Source: Lotus japonicus (Eukaryota; Streptophyta; Magnoliopsida; Fabales; Fabaceae). From it: DNA of 64,000 nt. This document shows positions 32,890 through 44,252 of this stretch, in pieces. The position numbers and the translations under genes were made by a program. Each line of letters starts with the position of its first letter. The stretch's first letter is position 1. The stretch spans positions 70,170,732-70,234,731 of the forward strand of contig NC_080044.1 in assembly GCF_012489685.1 (NCBI RefSeq), written 5' to 3'. Below the pieces are notes generated by a model that worked only from the letters and a program-made list of their open reading frames with translations, searched no databases and had not been told where the DNA came from.

Positions 32890-33880
32890 TAATATTATGA
32901 ATAAAGATTTATTTATATCATGCTTATTCATCAAAATGAAATAAACACAAACCCAAATAATTCTCACCATTTCGTTCCCTTCATCTTCATCCAAACACCA
33001 CATCCATGAACTGAAATCTTCTACCAGACCCACATACAACATTTTCTCCTTCAGAACTTCCATCGATTTTTCTTCCAAGAACCCATACTTATGGCTAGCT
33101 AGTTTCTCCTGGTGAAGTTCCCTTCTTGTGACATAAAGGACAACAATTCCTCATTGGTATTGAATTCAAGAGCCACCTCACTCCCACCAAACTGCTTAAC
33201 TTTTATCTTGGTCCTGCAAATAGAATCCAGGTATTGTTGAATAGAATGAATTGTATGTCTCCTTTGAGTGTCGCAATGGCTATCTTGCCAATCCCCTGTT
33301 TCTCCACCTGTTGTGGAAGATAACAACAAGCATAGATGCACGTATTCCTCGATCAGTTCCATGGCCTGTTTCTGCTTTGTGTTCTTCTCTTGCCATCTCC
33401 GAGCATTAGGCTTCTTGGAACCCTCTGCGGCAGCTCCAACCTCTGAATTCCTACGTGACAATTTTTGATTGCCCCCATGAAAAGGAAACCTTTCCATTGA
33501 CACAATGGTCCTGTGGCCTTCTACTGTTTTCCCGTCCATGACTTTGATAGCCTTTAGAGCTTCATGTCTTCTCATAAATCGCACGAAGCCAAATTTAAAC
33601 CTCTTGTTTCTCTTCATCACTTTCTGGACGAAACCCCCCTCCACCTCCCCAAGCTTCATGAAGAGTTCTTTGAGCTGTCGGTGAGAAACTCCCTTCGCCA
33701 AACCATCAATGAAGTGTGTGCCCTTTTCTGGATTACCATAGCTTCTTTTCTGGATATGTGCCTACTTTGTGGAAAGACCATTCCTCCGGTTGGAAGTTGT
33801 CTGGTAACCTGATCTTCACCGTCTCAAGGGTGGCCACCGCCAGCAGTTTCCTTGCTATTGGCTAGAGAGAAGCCAGACAC
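32890..33880 (-). pseudogene. RRM-domain pseudogene, LINE ORF1-like
   Basis: The main open stretch is 33701-33099. It starts VSHRQLKELFMKLGEVEGGF, continues FGFVRF (RNP1-type) and EALKAIKVMDGKTVEGHRTI, an RNA-recognition motif. Similar RRM plus low-complexity proteins form ORF1 of plant L1-type LINEs and are also annotated as host genes. A second minus frame (33078-32830) with EVLKEKMLYVGLVEDFSSW continues after a stop and frameshift. The broken frame and lack of introns favour a dead LINE-derived copy. Confidence 0.5.
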
Positions 33881-33972
33881 CTTCTCTCTAGACAGTTTGG
33901 CCTTTTAAATGTTAGCGGTAAGAATACCTTGGGAAACAAAATAAATGAGAATTATTTTTTTACAATTAGTAA

Positions 33973-35605
33973 ATTTTTTTTTTCGAGAAGTGTAATTTGC
34001 ATTGAAATATAGAATAGTCATGAGAATAATCCTCTCATGTAGATTATTAAAAGTACACATAAAAAAGGATCTAGAAATGATCAGTACAACTCATTTCAAT
34101 ACAACTCAAAAAAGCTCCTAAGCCTAAGTGCTAAATTGATGAAAAGAGAGCTAATGAAGGGGCCTCATTAAAACCTCCCTAGGAAAAACCCAGTGGGAAA
34201 AAATCCTAAGGAGGAAAAAGAGTACCCCAACAAAGCCACATCAAAGCACTTACAAAGGTTGGGCTTTCCAAATAACACCGGCTCCAACTTCAAAGATGGC
34301 AGGTATGCAGCAAATAAGAACAAAAAACGATATCAGAGGAAAGACCAAATCATTCAAGCAAAGTAGTAGGTCAATTCTAGACCAGTATATCATCTCTATG
34401 AAAGCATTTGAAAACCTTCACATAAATTAATACACTCTGATCCTTCGTGGCCTCCAACCTGGTCCAGCTCAACTCAAAAGTCCACATTGCTATTGAAATA
34501 ATATATATCCTTTGATTTAACAGAACCTCTTTTGGCAAAAGAGTCTGCTGAACTGTGTGTCTCTCTATAAATGTGTCTTACTTCCAAGCAGTTCACTAGA
34601 GGGATTAACAAGTCTACAGATTGATTCACTCTCTCTAGAGCCTGCATACTTCCTTCACTCAGCAACCATCTATCTATTCTACTCCACACTCCACCGTTTC
34701 TGGAGCTAAACCAAGTGAAATCACCATTTGCAAGAGGGGTGTCAATTAAATTGAGGCTCTCCACAAAGCTGCATAAGCTACTGTCAACATCGTCTGATTC
34801 CCCTCTCCTTTCACCAATGTTCAACGCCCCATTGAAATCCCCACCTAATATCATTTCAATTCTTTGCGATTAGAATGATAGCCTGTTGATCTTTCAGCAC
34901 CTCATCAACAAGAATAGTAGAAGGATCCTGTTCCGGAAACCCTGACCGAGGACGGGCAGGACACTCGGGACAGGGATGGACCCCACGGAACGTCCCTATC
35001 AAGGGACGAATTAGAGAGTCTGAGAGCGCCCTGCTTACAGGCCCCACCGCCAAGGGTAAGGACAAGGAACCCGGGGCCCACTAGATAGAGGTTGACCTAG
35101 GCCAACCACCCTAGGGGTAGGTTGGCTGGTGCAGATCCGTAGGGGCCCCCAAACCGTTGGATCACTGTTCCTCTGCAGGTAATCCAACGGTGAGCTGTGT
35201 CCCCTTGTACGAGCCATGCATGACGTTGCATGGCTCCAACCGTAATTCAACCTCTCCTATATAAAGGAAACACCTCTCCCATTCAAAGGTAACGTATTCT
35301 CTCCATACTCACCATTCTTACAACTTCTCTCACTGACTTTAGCATCGGAGTGTCTTGCAGGAGCCCTTCCCGGGATCTTGCCTACTTGGATCCCTTCAAC
35401 GCGTCCAGATCCCCTCTCTCCTACCCCTCGTCAACGGGTAGCTTGGTCTCTCCCAGATCAATTGGCGCCGTCTGTGGGGATCGAACCCACGACCCGTTAC
35501 AGATCCCAACAAGAGATTAGCCCCCCAGCACTGCCTATAGCGGGAACAACAACACAGTTCATGTTTAAAGAATTTGCCAAGTTTTCCCCAATTCTCAGCT
35601 TCATG
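33973..35605 (-). mobile_element. Internally deleted LINE with 15-bp TSD
   Basis: A minus-strand LINE bounded by TTTTACAATTAGTAA on both sides (33958-33972 and 35606-35620), with its poly(A) tail read as T10 at 33974-33983. Coding pieces are an endonuclease/exonuclease/phosphatase part (SAGGLISCWD near 35510-35550, then GGDFNGAL and WSRIDRWL near 34650-34850). This is joined directly to an RNase H tail (RHIYRETHSSADSFAKRG, near 34500-34570). The reverse transcriptase between them is missing. A solo LTR-like element is inserted at 34929-35501, and the coding frame reads straight through its TSD. Confidence 0.85.
34929..35501 (+). mobile_element. Solo LTR-like insertion ending in a tRNA-Lys copy
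   Basis: A 573-bp insertion, TGTTCC...TTACA, with a perfect 5-bp TSD GATCC (34924-34928 and 35502-35506). Joining the flanks restores the LINE frame (...SCWDPSTILVDE...), which proves the borders. The LTR itself probably ends at ..AGATCA 35460. It is followed by TGGCGCCGTCTGTGGGGA (35462-35479), a primer binding site, and by TCGAACCCACGACC. Reversed, the whole 32 nt form a T-arm stem GTGGG/CCCAC plus AGACGGCGCCA, matching the remembered 3' part of plant tRNA-Lys(UUU). A TATATAAAG TATA box is at 35258-35266. It is a Ty3/gypsy-type LTR by primer choice. Confidence 0.8.
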
Positions 35606-35620
35606 TTTTACAATTAGTAA

Positions 35621-36029
35621 TTAATATAATAAATAATATAAAAGGTGATCAATAACTAATTAATATTTTATTATTTTTATTTTAGTTTAATTTACCTTAT
35701 TATTATCATTGTTATTTTTTTTCTCAAGATGTGATGAATAATCAAAATTTTAATAATGATAAATTTTGTTTTTTTAATATGAATAACTGAATAATTTACA
35801 ATTAGTAATTAATATAATTAATAATATAAATTTTATTGATAAATAATTTATATTTTTATTAATATATGGTTCAAGCGAAGTTTACTTATCAATATTGATA
35901 TTGATTGATGATTATGTTAACATAAAAAAAATAATTTATTAAGAATTAAATTTTTGTATGAAAATAATATTTAATTAAAAATATTATAAAAATAATTTTT
36001 TTAAATTACTAATTAATAAAATTTATACT
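35621..36029. other. AT-rich host repeat
   Basis: No gene. Similar in order and wording to 15750-16250; part of the duplicated AT-rich unit. Confidence 0.55.
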
Positions 36030-36494
36030 ATAAAAGGAGGTGGTTGTTAGGGAGCAAGTGTATCCTAAGTCTTGCACCATGCATGACTAAAAAATACCTA
36101 TTATAACAGGTCATGTTTACCTGTTGAAAAAAAAATCAAAACAATAAATGTTATAATAGTACAAAAATACCCTCTTCCCTCTCTCTCCTCCTTCACTCTC
36201 CTCTCCCCTCTCTCTGCTCCTTCAGTTGCATTCCATGTCTTCTCCGATGAGCTCTTCCACCACATTTCCTTTCTTCTCCGGCGAGCAATTCTCCACCACT
36301 TTTCCCACACTGATGGCCCATGTATAGACAAGTACGCCGCTACAACCTTGCCTCCTGCGTGTCAGGACTATTCTTCCTCGTCGCGCCGCCGCAAGCTGTC
36401 CTCCTTAACGACGAGTGTCATGACTGTAACATCCTGACTTGACGACTGGCCTCACGGTAACAACACGAGTCTTTTCAGCGCGCTTTGTCCTCAC

Positions 36495-36612
36495 TCGTGC
36501 GCTTCCCGGGAATACTTCCCAGGAGGTCATCCATCATAATACTGATCCAAGGCTAGCACACTTAACCATGGAGTTCTTATGAGTTGTGCTCCCGAAAAGA
36601 AGCTGCAACTTG
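36495..36612 (-). other. 5S rRNA-derived sequence in Cassandra LTR (left)
   Basis: Minus-strand text AAGAACTCCATGGTTAAGTG and GATGGATGACCTCCTGGGAAG corresponds to the 5S gene middle and its C-box region, so internal polymerase III promoter boxes are partly kept. Not a functional 5S gene. Confidence 0.85.
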
Positions 36613-36901
36613 TTGTTATGGGTAGTACAATCAAATCATATATGCCCCCCTCAACTGTATAGTCCATCCCTACACAGTCTCGGAATACCTCTTGTTCGGG
36701 TGTGGTGCGTTCCTCCACATAGAAGGCGATCAATCCTCGCCCTTCTCAGTTCAGGGCGTCACAGGCCCACCAGTTCCACTTGGTTCGTCCTCAAACCACA
36801 CCGTACTGGGAGAGGTTGGCTCTGATACCATTGTAACATCCTGACTTGACGACTGGCCTCACGGTAACAACACGAGTCTTTTTAGCGCGCTTTGTCCTCA
36901 C

Positions 36902-37019
36902 TCGTGCGCTTCCGGGGAATACTTCCCAGGAGGTCACCCATCATAATATTGCTCCAAGGCTAGCACATTTAACCATGGAGTTCTTATGAGTTGTGCTCCC
37001 GAAAAGAAGCTGCAACTTG
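36902..37019 (-). other. 5S rRNA-derived sequence in Cassandra LTR (right)
   Basis: Same as the left copy, but the C-box region reads GATGGGTGACCTCCTGGGAAG, closer to canonical 5S. Confidence 0.85.
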
Positions 37020-37963
37020 TTGTTATGGGTAGTACAATCAAATCATATATGCCCTCCTCAACTGTATAGTCCATCCCTACACAGTCTCGGAATACCTCTT
37101 GTTCGGGTATGGTGCGTCCCTCCACATAGAAGGCGATCAATCCTCGCCCTTCTCAGCTCAGGGCGTCACATGCTCCTCTCTACCGTCACCGACCACCAAT
37201 TTAGAGGCGCTGGAGATCTGGGGAGAACCAGAACCACCAATAAAAATGGGTTCATGAAGAAAGGTAACCACCCAGATCTGGATGTTGTTGCGTGTTTTGG
37301 TCCCATATCTGGTGGTGGTGGTTGATTTCACCGGCGCTCCTCCGACAACGAGTGACTGCAGCCACTTAACGCTCGAGCTCTAACCACGATCTGGGTTTGG
37401 GATGTAGATCGAGAAGTGGTGTGCGAGATACAACGGTGCCACCATCGAGCTTCCTCTACATTAGTACTGTTCAACACGCGAATTCAACTCTGCCCTTTAT
37501 ATCTTTGATCTTCAGATCATCAAGACTTTGGGTGTTTTTTTCAATTGGTTAATTTTAGAGACAAGGAGAGTTTGGTTGTTCGATTAGATTAAGATAAAAA
37601 AAATTTATTTTTAATTTGTTTGTTCATTGTGTTTGGTTGCTCTTGATGATGTTTGAACTCCAAAGATACTTTTGGGATGTTGGGGAGTACTAACAGTGGC
37701 AAGCCTTCTGCTATAGGATTTGAGTTTTACAGGTGGTGATGAGGTTGAAGAAGGTTGAGAGAGAGAAGGAGGAGACACACACTAAAAGGGCTTTATGGTA
37801 ATGAACAAATTAAAATTGATATAAATCATATAAAAAACTTAACAGGTAAAATCAGTTTCCAATTCCACCTCTTGCCAGATGGTGTAATCCCATTGGCCCT
37901 CACCTGTGTGGCACCCGTGCAAGACCCAACATGTATTGCACCTTATAAACCGCCATAAAAGGA

Positions 37964-39072
37964 TAATGATAAATAATTTATATTTTTATTAATGTAATGG
38001 TTAAGTTAATTTTACTTTCAAAAAAATAAGTTAATTTTAGTTATACTTATATCATCAAATATATTTGACGGAAATTTTGAAAATAATATTTACATGAATA
38101 ATTGTAAAAATAATTATAATATATTTTTCCAAAATAGCATATATACAAATTAATATTATTTGTATCATTTATTTTTTTAAAATTATTATCCGTGAAATTG
38201 TTATTTACAATTACCATTGCATCGTTGACTAATTTTAATACAATTTTTCATTTATGAAATTCATACTTAAATTTTTTATTTTTAGTTTTTTTTTTTTGTC
38301 CTTTGGCCACAAATTTCCACGAGGGAAAGATGTCTCACGTGACTAATTTGCCTCGGGATATAGTAGTGATATCCCTGACCACAAAGATATTTTTTTTCTT
38401 CAGAGAGATCAAATTATTTTTAGTTTTACATTTTATAAACGAATTTTTTAACATTAATAAATAATAAGAATCCTCTAAAGTTCATGTTATTTTTTTTCAA
38501 GTTGTAATAAATATGTAAATATTTGTTATACATATTATAAAATTAAATTTAATAATAAATGTTCATTAATACGTATTAAATACTTAATTAATTTAAAACT
38601 TAATTCACCAGTTTAGTTACATCATTAAATATATTTAATATTTTTATAATAATATGCATATAAATTTGAATTAATATTACACCTATTATTTATAAAAATA
38701 AAAAAATTATTTATAAAATATTTTTGTTGAAGAATTAAAATTAATTATGCATTTTACATATATGAAAAATATTAATTAATTTCCCCCCTTCAATTTGATA
38801 ATAGTTAAAATATAAATATTTTATTTATATAAAGTATATTTTTTATAATTAATGAATAGTATTTTCTATAATTCAAGATTATATATATGTACATATTTTC
38901 TACAAGTTAATAATATTTAATATTTATTATGGATTTATATGATAACTTTTAGGGCTGATAATAATATAATGGTCATTAATAATTACTAAGCATTGATATT
39001 AATGTAAAACTCAGACAAATGGATGAGAGAATGATCTATATATAATAAAATTCCCAATATAATGACTGACAA
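37964..39072 (+). other. AT-rich DNA and upstream region of S-protein homolog 2
   Basis: No gene. From 38566 it parallels 31717-32238. 38565/38566 is the unoccupied equivalent of the Helitron 1 insertion site. A TCTATATATAAT at about 39032-39043 is a likely TATA box. Confidence 0.6.
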
Positions 39073-39510
39073 ATGGTTCATCAAAGTGAAATGGATCTAT
39101 TTACAAATATTTTTCTTTTACTATGCATGTTCGTGTTGACAACCGCCATGACCGATTTTAGTTTTTTTCCAAAAACACATGTGACAGTCGTAAATTCTTT
39201 GGAGGGGAATTTGGACCTAACCATTCACATCAAATCTGGAGATGATGATCTTGAAATGCGCGTTCTCCATCCTGGTGAATCATTTGATTGGGGTTTTAGA
39301 CGTGCTATTTTTGGTGTAACACAGTTCTATGGTACATTTCAGTGGCAAAATGACACTGAATGGTTTGATATATTCATAGCAACAAGGGATTTTTGTGATC
39401 AGTGTGTTTGGCTTATAAAGCAAGAAGGACCATGTTTTAGGAACCCGAGTGAGAGCGGCGGTACATTAGCAGGTGTATTAACACGCTATCCATGGAATAA
39501 GAAATCATAA
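39073..39510 (+). CDS. S-protein homolog (SPH, plant self-incompatibility S1 family) 2
   Basis: A 145-residue intronless paralog of the protein at 32239-32658, with the same MVHQSEM start and signal peptide (IFLLLCMFVLTTA). Motifs kept are HVTVVNSLEGNLDLTIHIKS, DDDLE, SFDWGF, TFQWQN, EWFDIFI and CVWLIKQEGPC. The end differs: a small Ser/Gly insertion (SESGGTLAGV) replaces the region around Cys133 of copy 1, leaving cysteines 108, 111 and 121, an odd number for a secreted protein. The frame is intact, so it may be expressed; duplication with promoter is clear from flanking similarity. Confidence 0.9.
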   Translation: MVHQSEMDLFTNIFLLLCMFVLTTAMTDFSFFPKTHVTVVNSLEGNLDLTIHIKSGDDDLEMRVLHPGESFDWGFRRAIFGVTQFYGTFQWQNDTEWFDIFIATRDFCDQCVWLIKQEGPCFRNPSESGGTLAGVLTRYPWNKKS

Positions 39511-39751
39511 ATCAATAAATTGTATGTCACAAGTTTAATTAAATAACGAGTTATGAATAAAAATTAACAAATTCTAGTATATATATTTCATTTATTTTCA
39601 TGTTAGACTAATAGCTCAATTTTTTTTTATCTTTTTTCTAGTTTCATTTATTAAAGAACTTCATTTAAGAAAAAATAACGATATATATACTTACATCATG
39701 GAGTATCGTAATATCATATTAGCACATTTAAGGGTGTTTAGGCCCACTAAT

Positions 39752-42374
39752 CATCAATATCATCAATATTAATATATATTAGAAAAGAAGAACTTCCATC
39801 AGGCTGATTTAGTGACGTGTCATTCTCACGTTAATTCTTAGTGACGTGTTATTCTCATAAAATAATTCCACATGTCATTATCAGGTTAATTCTCATAAAA
39901 AAATACATTTTTAAATTTTAGATTTGATTATGATTTATGTTGTTTATTTCTTGATTTTATCTTAATTTATTTTTGATTAATTTTTAGAGTATTAATTAAT
40001 TTTTATGGTATTTTTATTGAATTTTCGAATTTTTAATTAATTCAAGATTTTATGAGTTTTTATTGTGATTTGCTAGATTTTGATAGTTTTTATCTATATT
40101 TATTTAGTACCTTTTTAAATTTTAGATTTGATTAAGATTTATGTTGTTTATTTCATGATTTTATCTTAATTTATCTTATTATTTATTTTTAGAGTATTAA
40201 TTAATTTTTATGGTATTTTTATTGAATTTTCATATTTTTAATTAATTCACGATTTTATGAGTTTTTATTGTGATTTGCTAGATTTTTGTAGTTTTTATCT
40301 ATCTTTATTTATTACCTTTTTAAATTTTAGATTTGATTAGGATTTAAGTTGTTTATTTCTTGATTTTATCTTAATTTATCTTATTATTTATTTATTGTTA
40401 ATTGCTTTAGTGATGAAATCCAAACCCTTTCTCTACTTGATTTCTGTTTTATTGACATGTTGAACTTACCTGACAATGCTTATATTGCTTTGGTTGTAGG
40501 GAGATCTAGATTTTCATTGTCTATGGCTTCAAACTTTGAAGGTATTTTCTGAGTCATCTTATGGTCATCTTTGTCTTGCCTAATAACAGGGTAAGAGGAA
40601 GGGACGCCACTCTGGATATAGTATTTATTTCCAACTTTATATACCTTATTTGTTACTCTATAGTTAATCTCAACCCATGATCTGTTAATTTGTTGGTCGA
40701 GTGTAGTTTCAGGCAGTTTGTAGTTTATGCATGTTTAGGAACTATTGTCATGGACTTTGTTTAATCATTTAGACATTTACTCATTGAAAATTGACAAGGT
40801 TCTACCTGATTTGCTTACCATTTGAGACAATAGGGTAATAATTGTGTGCTATAGGTATGGATACTACATGTCTGCAAGGGGTAGCCATATATAATGAATG
40901 GTTATGTGGTGGTTTTTTAGTATTGGGAGGAGATATTTTTCTAATTATAATGTTAACCTTTAAATACTAATATGTAACCGTAAGGGTACAAGAAAGGCAA
41001 GGCTTCCCACCAAAATACTTTGTATGAGGAATCTTCTGTAAGTACAAGGAATCCATGAAAATTGACAAACACATGTACCATAATATGTACATGAAGGTGA
41101 AGGGTAATGTATTCAAGAACAAGCGAGTCTTAATGGAAAGCATTCACAAGTCCAAGGAAGCTTGCTATGAGGGAGGAGCGGCTGGCCCCGGTTAGTTACT
41201 TAGTGTATTGCAAATCTATTTAATTATGTATTTCATGAATTTAAATATTCTTAATATTTGAACTTGGGATTTACTGCACCAAAAAATATGTTCACTGATG
41301 TTGTTAATGAAAGTTTGACACTTCTTTTCTCTGTCAAATGTTTAGGGTCCAGGTGATTTACCATCAGCAACACCCAATGCTGCACTTACTACCATAAGTT
41401 GATTTTATTGTTGATGTGCATGGTTAGACAAAAGTTTATGGGCTATTTACTGATTCTTTCTCTTTTAAGAATAAGGGATACATGAGTTTATCATCTCTTT
41501 ATTGATTGATATTATGTTAAATTTTAAATAAAATCAAATGGGATAACAACCGAATGCATTCAGTCAGTGGATAACAACTGAATGCATTCATCTCTTTTCC
41601 CTGTTGTATTTTTTTCATGCTGTATTTTTCTGACTTGAAAACCTTTGGATACAAGTATTGCACTTCCTTTTTTCCATTTCTTTATTTGTAAAACTTTGTG
41701 CAAGGGTTTTAGGTACGAGTATTGCACTTCCCTTTCTTACATCTTCTGCACTTTCCTTTTTAGGCTGCATGGTTTAGGTGGTCTTATCAATTAAGTTATG
41801 AGAGGAATGGAGACTCTAATGACAAGTAAATTTAATTATACATGAATGTTATTTGTTTTCTTGTAGTTTAAATATTATATTTAAACTAAGTGAATTTAAA
41901 GAAACCTTTTGAATTTTTCAAACCTATAAACCTTAGATTGGAACTTTGTTAAATCAAAAATCTATATGTAAGTATAGCCCGGACTTTTATTTGATAGTAT
42001 GAGATTAGAATGTCTATTTTAAAGAAACTTTAAATACAAGTTTTTAAAAACAATGATCCTGCATCAGTTTCAGCCTTTAGTCTATGATTTCACTTATATA
42101 GCACGCTCTTATATTTCATCTGTTCTTAATATGCTGGTAATTTCTTATATCTATGATTTGTGCTATTGTCTTCATATTCACGAAGAATGTGAAACAAGTT
42201 CCTGTTGATCTCAATCAGGCTTAGAAGAGAAGTTTTTATGTCCACTTTGCTTAGCATTTCTAACTCTTCTATTTCATCCGTTATTTAATATATTTTTAAT
42301 AATCAAGGTATTAATTGATGTATCAAATACAATAGACATATTCTTCGTACATCGCGCGGGTGAAAAAACACTAG
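39752..42374 (+). mobile_element. Helitron 2, with captured RPL19 fragment
   Basis: The 3' end at 42345-42374 is a decayed hairpin GTACATCGCGCGGG, then GTGAAAAAACACTAG followed by host T. The 5' end begins TC within 'TCATCAATATTAATATATATTAG' text (exact base uncertain, 39752-39772). The ends and the AT-rich tandem blocks (39943-40400) match Helitron 1. No Rep/helicase. The segment 42139-42190 is the uninterrupted counterpart of the SIRE insertion site in Helitron 1. The interior carries exon-like pieces of a ribosomal protein gene. Confidence 0.82.
40589..41180 (+). pseudogene. RPL19: Captured fragment of 60S ribosomal protein L19 gene
   Basis: Translation of 40978-41040 gives RKGTRKARLPTKIL, and 41038-41155 gives [20 protein letters not shown], then [19 protein letters not shown]. 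Both match remembered RPL19, which has ...KRKGTREARLPTK... and ...[20 protein letters not shown].... A deletion and a 2-nt frameshift separate the two, and a GKRKGRHSGY-like piece lies upstream at 40589-40620 beyond an intron-like gap. It cannot encode L19. It lies inside Helitron 2, so this is probably gene capture. Confidence 0.8.
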
Positions 42375-42884
42375 TGATCATAAAATTCACACTAATAGTT
42401 AATTTCATCGGTGCGCCAAGTTAATGAGACATTGTTTTTTTGTTACAAGAGAAAAACCAACGAGACATTGTTTAAGTAGTGGGTCATTCCAAAAACCAAT
42501 TGATATAAGAAAATTAAAATTTTACATTTATAAATTAAAAAATGAAAAAAGAAATGAGTACAAACAATATTAAAGCCTAAGTAAAGTTATTAATTAAGAT
42601 ATTTTTATTAATATTTTTTGGTTTAATAAAAAAAATTCCAAAATGTAAAAACACATAGATTAAAAAAACATATTATTATTTGAAAGTGAGAAAATAAAAT
42701 TAAACAAAAAATAAAGAAAAAATAACTTGCCACTATCCTGCTAGTTTTATTTTGAGTAAGTTACTCTCCCTAACTAAAGAGATTCTTAAACTACACTCTT
42801 ATCTCCTCCTATTTCAAAGTCTACACACCCTTCTCTTAAAGAAGCTTAAATTATATTTACTTCCTCTCTTATTTTAAAACCTAC

Positions 42885-42922
<38 letters not shown>

Positions 42923-43039
42923 TTATTTTTGGAGAACAAAGAGGTTATAAATACAAAAGTGAAAGCCCACCGGAAATACTCACCCCAACAAAAGTGAACA
43001 AAAAGAGAGGAATAATAACTAAAGTGATAGATAATGAAG
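42375..43039. other. AT-rich intergenic DNA with (TA)n
   Basis: No gene. A (TA)n tract of about 30 bp is at 42888-42919. Confidence 0.5.
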
Positions 43040-44160
43040 TGACACAAGAAAGAGGGGGTTGGATTGTGTCTTGTAAAAATGACATTTTTAAACATCTTTT
43101 TCAAGCAAATATAAGTACTTAAATCTTTTCACAAAAGAGTTATGATGCAGTGGATAAATATGAGGGATAAAGAACTTAAAACACATAAAACCATATAAGA
43201 TATTTTATCCTGGTTCACCCTAAAACGATGGGATATGTCCAGGCCTTTGTATCCACCAAGATTTTTCACTCAACAAGTATCAAGAATTTCTCCTTCAAAA
43301 ACTTCTCAACAAGTATTCGACATGACTTCTCCCAAATAAATATTTTATAGGACTTCTTCCAAATTCGAAAAAGGATTTTGCTTATACTTAGATCTCTTCA
43401 CAAAGAGTTACGTAGAAAGATTATGATCAAACTACTCTTCTTCAAGTGTGTACAAGATATGACACTAAAGAATATCAAGAGTATTTTAGAGAATGATTTG
43501 ACTTGTATGTGCTCTGATGATGTTGAACAAAGGAGTTCTTAAGACTTTTTCGCTTGTTTTTTAAATGCTGAGAGAATCAAAAGAATTTTTTTTTATTTCA
43601 ACTCTTCAAGTATTCCTTTTATTATACTTCTCACTTTAGGTCGAGAGATGTTGCATCGTATGATGCTTGACCGTCCAAGGCTTCCATAGTAAAAACAGTC
43701 ATCTATTTTGCACTTAATGTTTTTTCCGCGTTACTGTACTTTGCTTCAAAGAAGACTTTCAAAAAGGTGATCCAAGAGGTAGGTATAGTCTTCGCGCAAT
43801 GGATCTTTTCTCTTTGAGTGAAAGGTTGGAGTTGGTAGATAATTGTCTCATGTCAGTTGTTATGACGTTGTACTTTCACTTTATTCTTTATTCAACATGT
43901 CTTTTGTAGCTCACGTGATATAATCTAGCTCCTCTCCTCAAGCTACTTATTACTTAGACCTTTCTCTAGCTTCTTCAGCGGATCATACTTGCTTCACCAA
44001 GTGTATTTAATGATTCTCTCATTGAGTGGCTATATGTTCTTTGGATTATGCGTTCTTCAGACTAGAATTATACTCTTTGGATGAAGGAAGTATGAACTTT
44101 AAGTTCCAAGAAAAGTTAAGACATAAGATCTTCAAGATAAATTTTGTGCATTTCATGGTA
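43040..44160. other. LTR-like relic
   Basis: Phrases such as 'gaaagagggggttggattgtg' and 'ttatcctggttcaccctaaa' resemble LTR sequences common in legume copia elements. No ends, primer site or coding domains could be placed. Confidence 0.3.
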
Positions 44161-44252
44161 AAGCAATCAAGAGCGATGTTATTACTCCACACATGAGATT
44201 AAAGAATTATGAATCTAATGTTTGAATTTTACATAAACCATAAAACAACAAA

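Larger units (their letters stand above)
36425..37170 (-). mobile_element. Cassandra TRIM retrotransposon
   Basis: Two 339-bp LTRs (36425-36763 and 36832-37170; TGTAACATCC...GGGCGTCACA) enclose only 68 bp. On the minus strand the internal part begins with ATGGTATCAGAGCC (36831-36818), the tRNA-Met primer site. Each LTR carries a 5S rRNA-like segment, the defining trait of Cassandra. The LTRs differ at about 12 sites, so this copy is older than the SIRE element. It has no coding capacity. No clean 5-bp TSD is visible. Confidence 0.92.
36039..37954. mobile_element. Second MULE-type element, carrying Cassandra
   Basis: Left end GGTGGTTGTTAGGG; right end, reversed, GGCGGTTTATAAGG. The arms share a further GTCTTGCAC block about 25-40 bp in and AACAGGTAAA/TTTACCTGTT about 80-110 bp in. 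A perfect 9-bp TSD ATAAAAGGA is at 36030-36038 and 37955-37963. Without the nested Cassandra it is about 1170 bp. The interior is GC-rich, with frames resembling untranslated or coding host sequence (possible Pack-MULE cargo), not identified. Confidence 0.8.

Noticed and set aside
35378..35617. 79-codon frame at the end of the solo LTR-like insertion
   Set aside because: It crosses the primer site, the TSD and LINE sequence, so it is a chance frame.
36495..37019. Tandem functional 5S rRNA genes
   Set aside because: The 5S-like segments are diverged and lie in TG..CA LTRs with a primer site between them, which is Cassandra structure.
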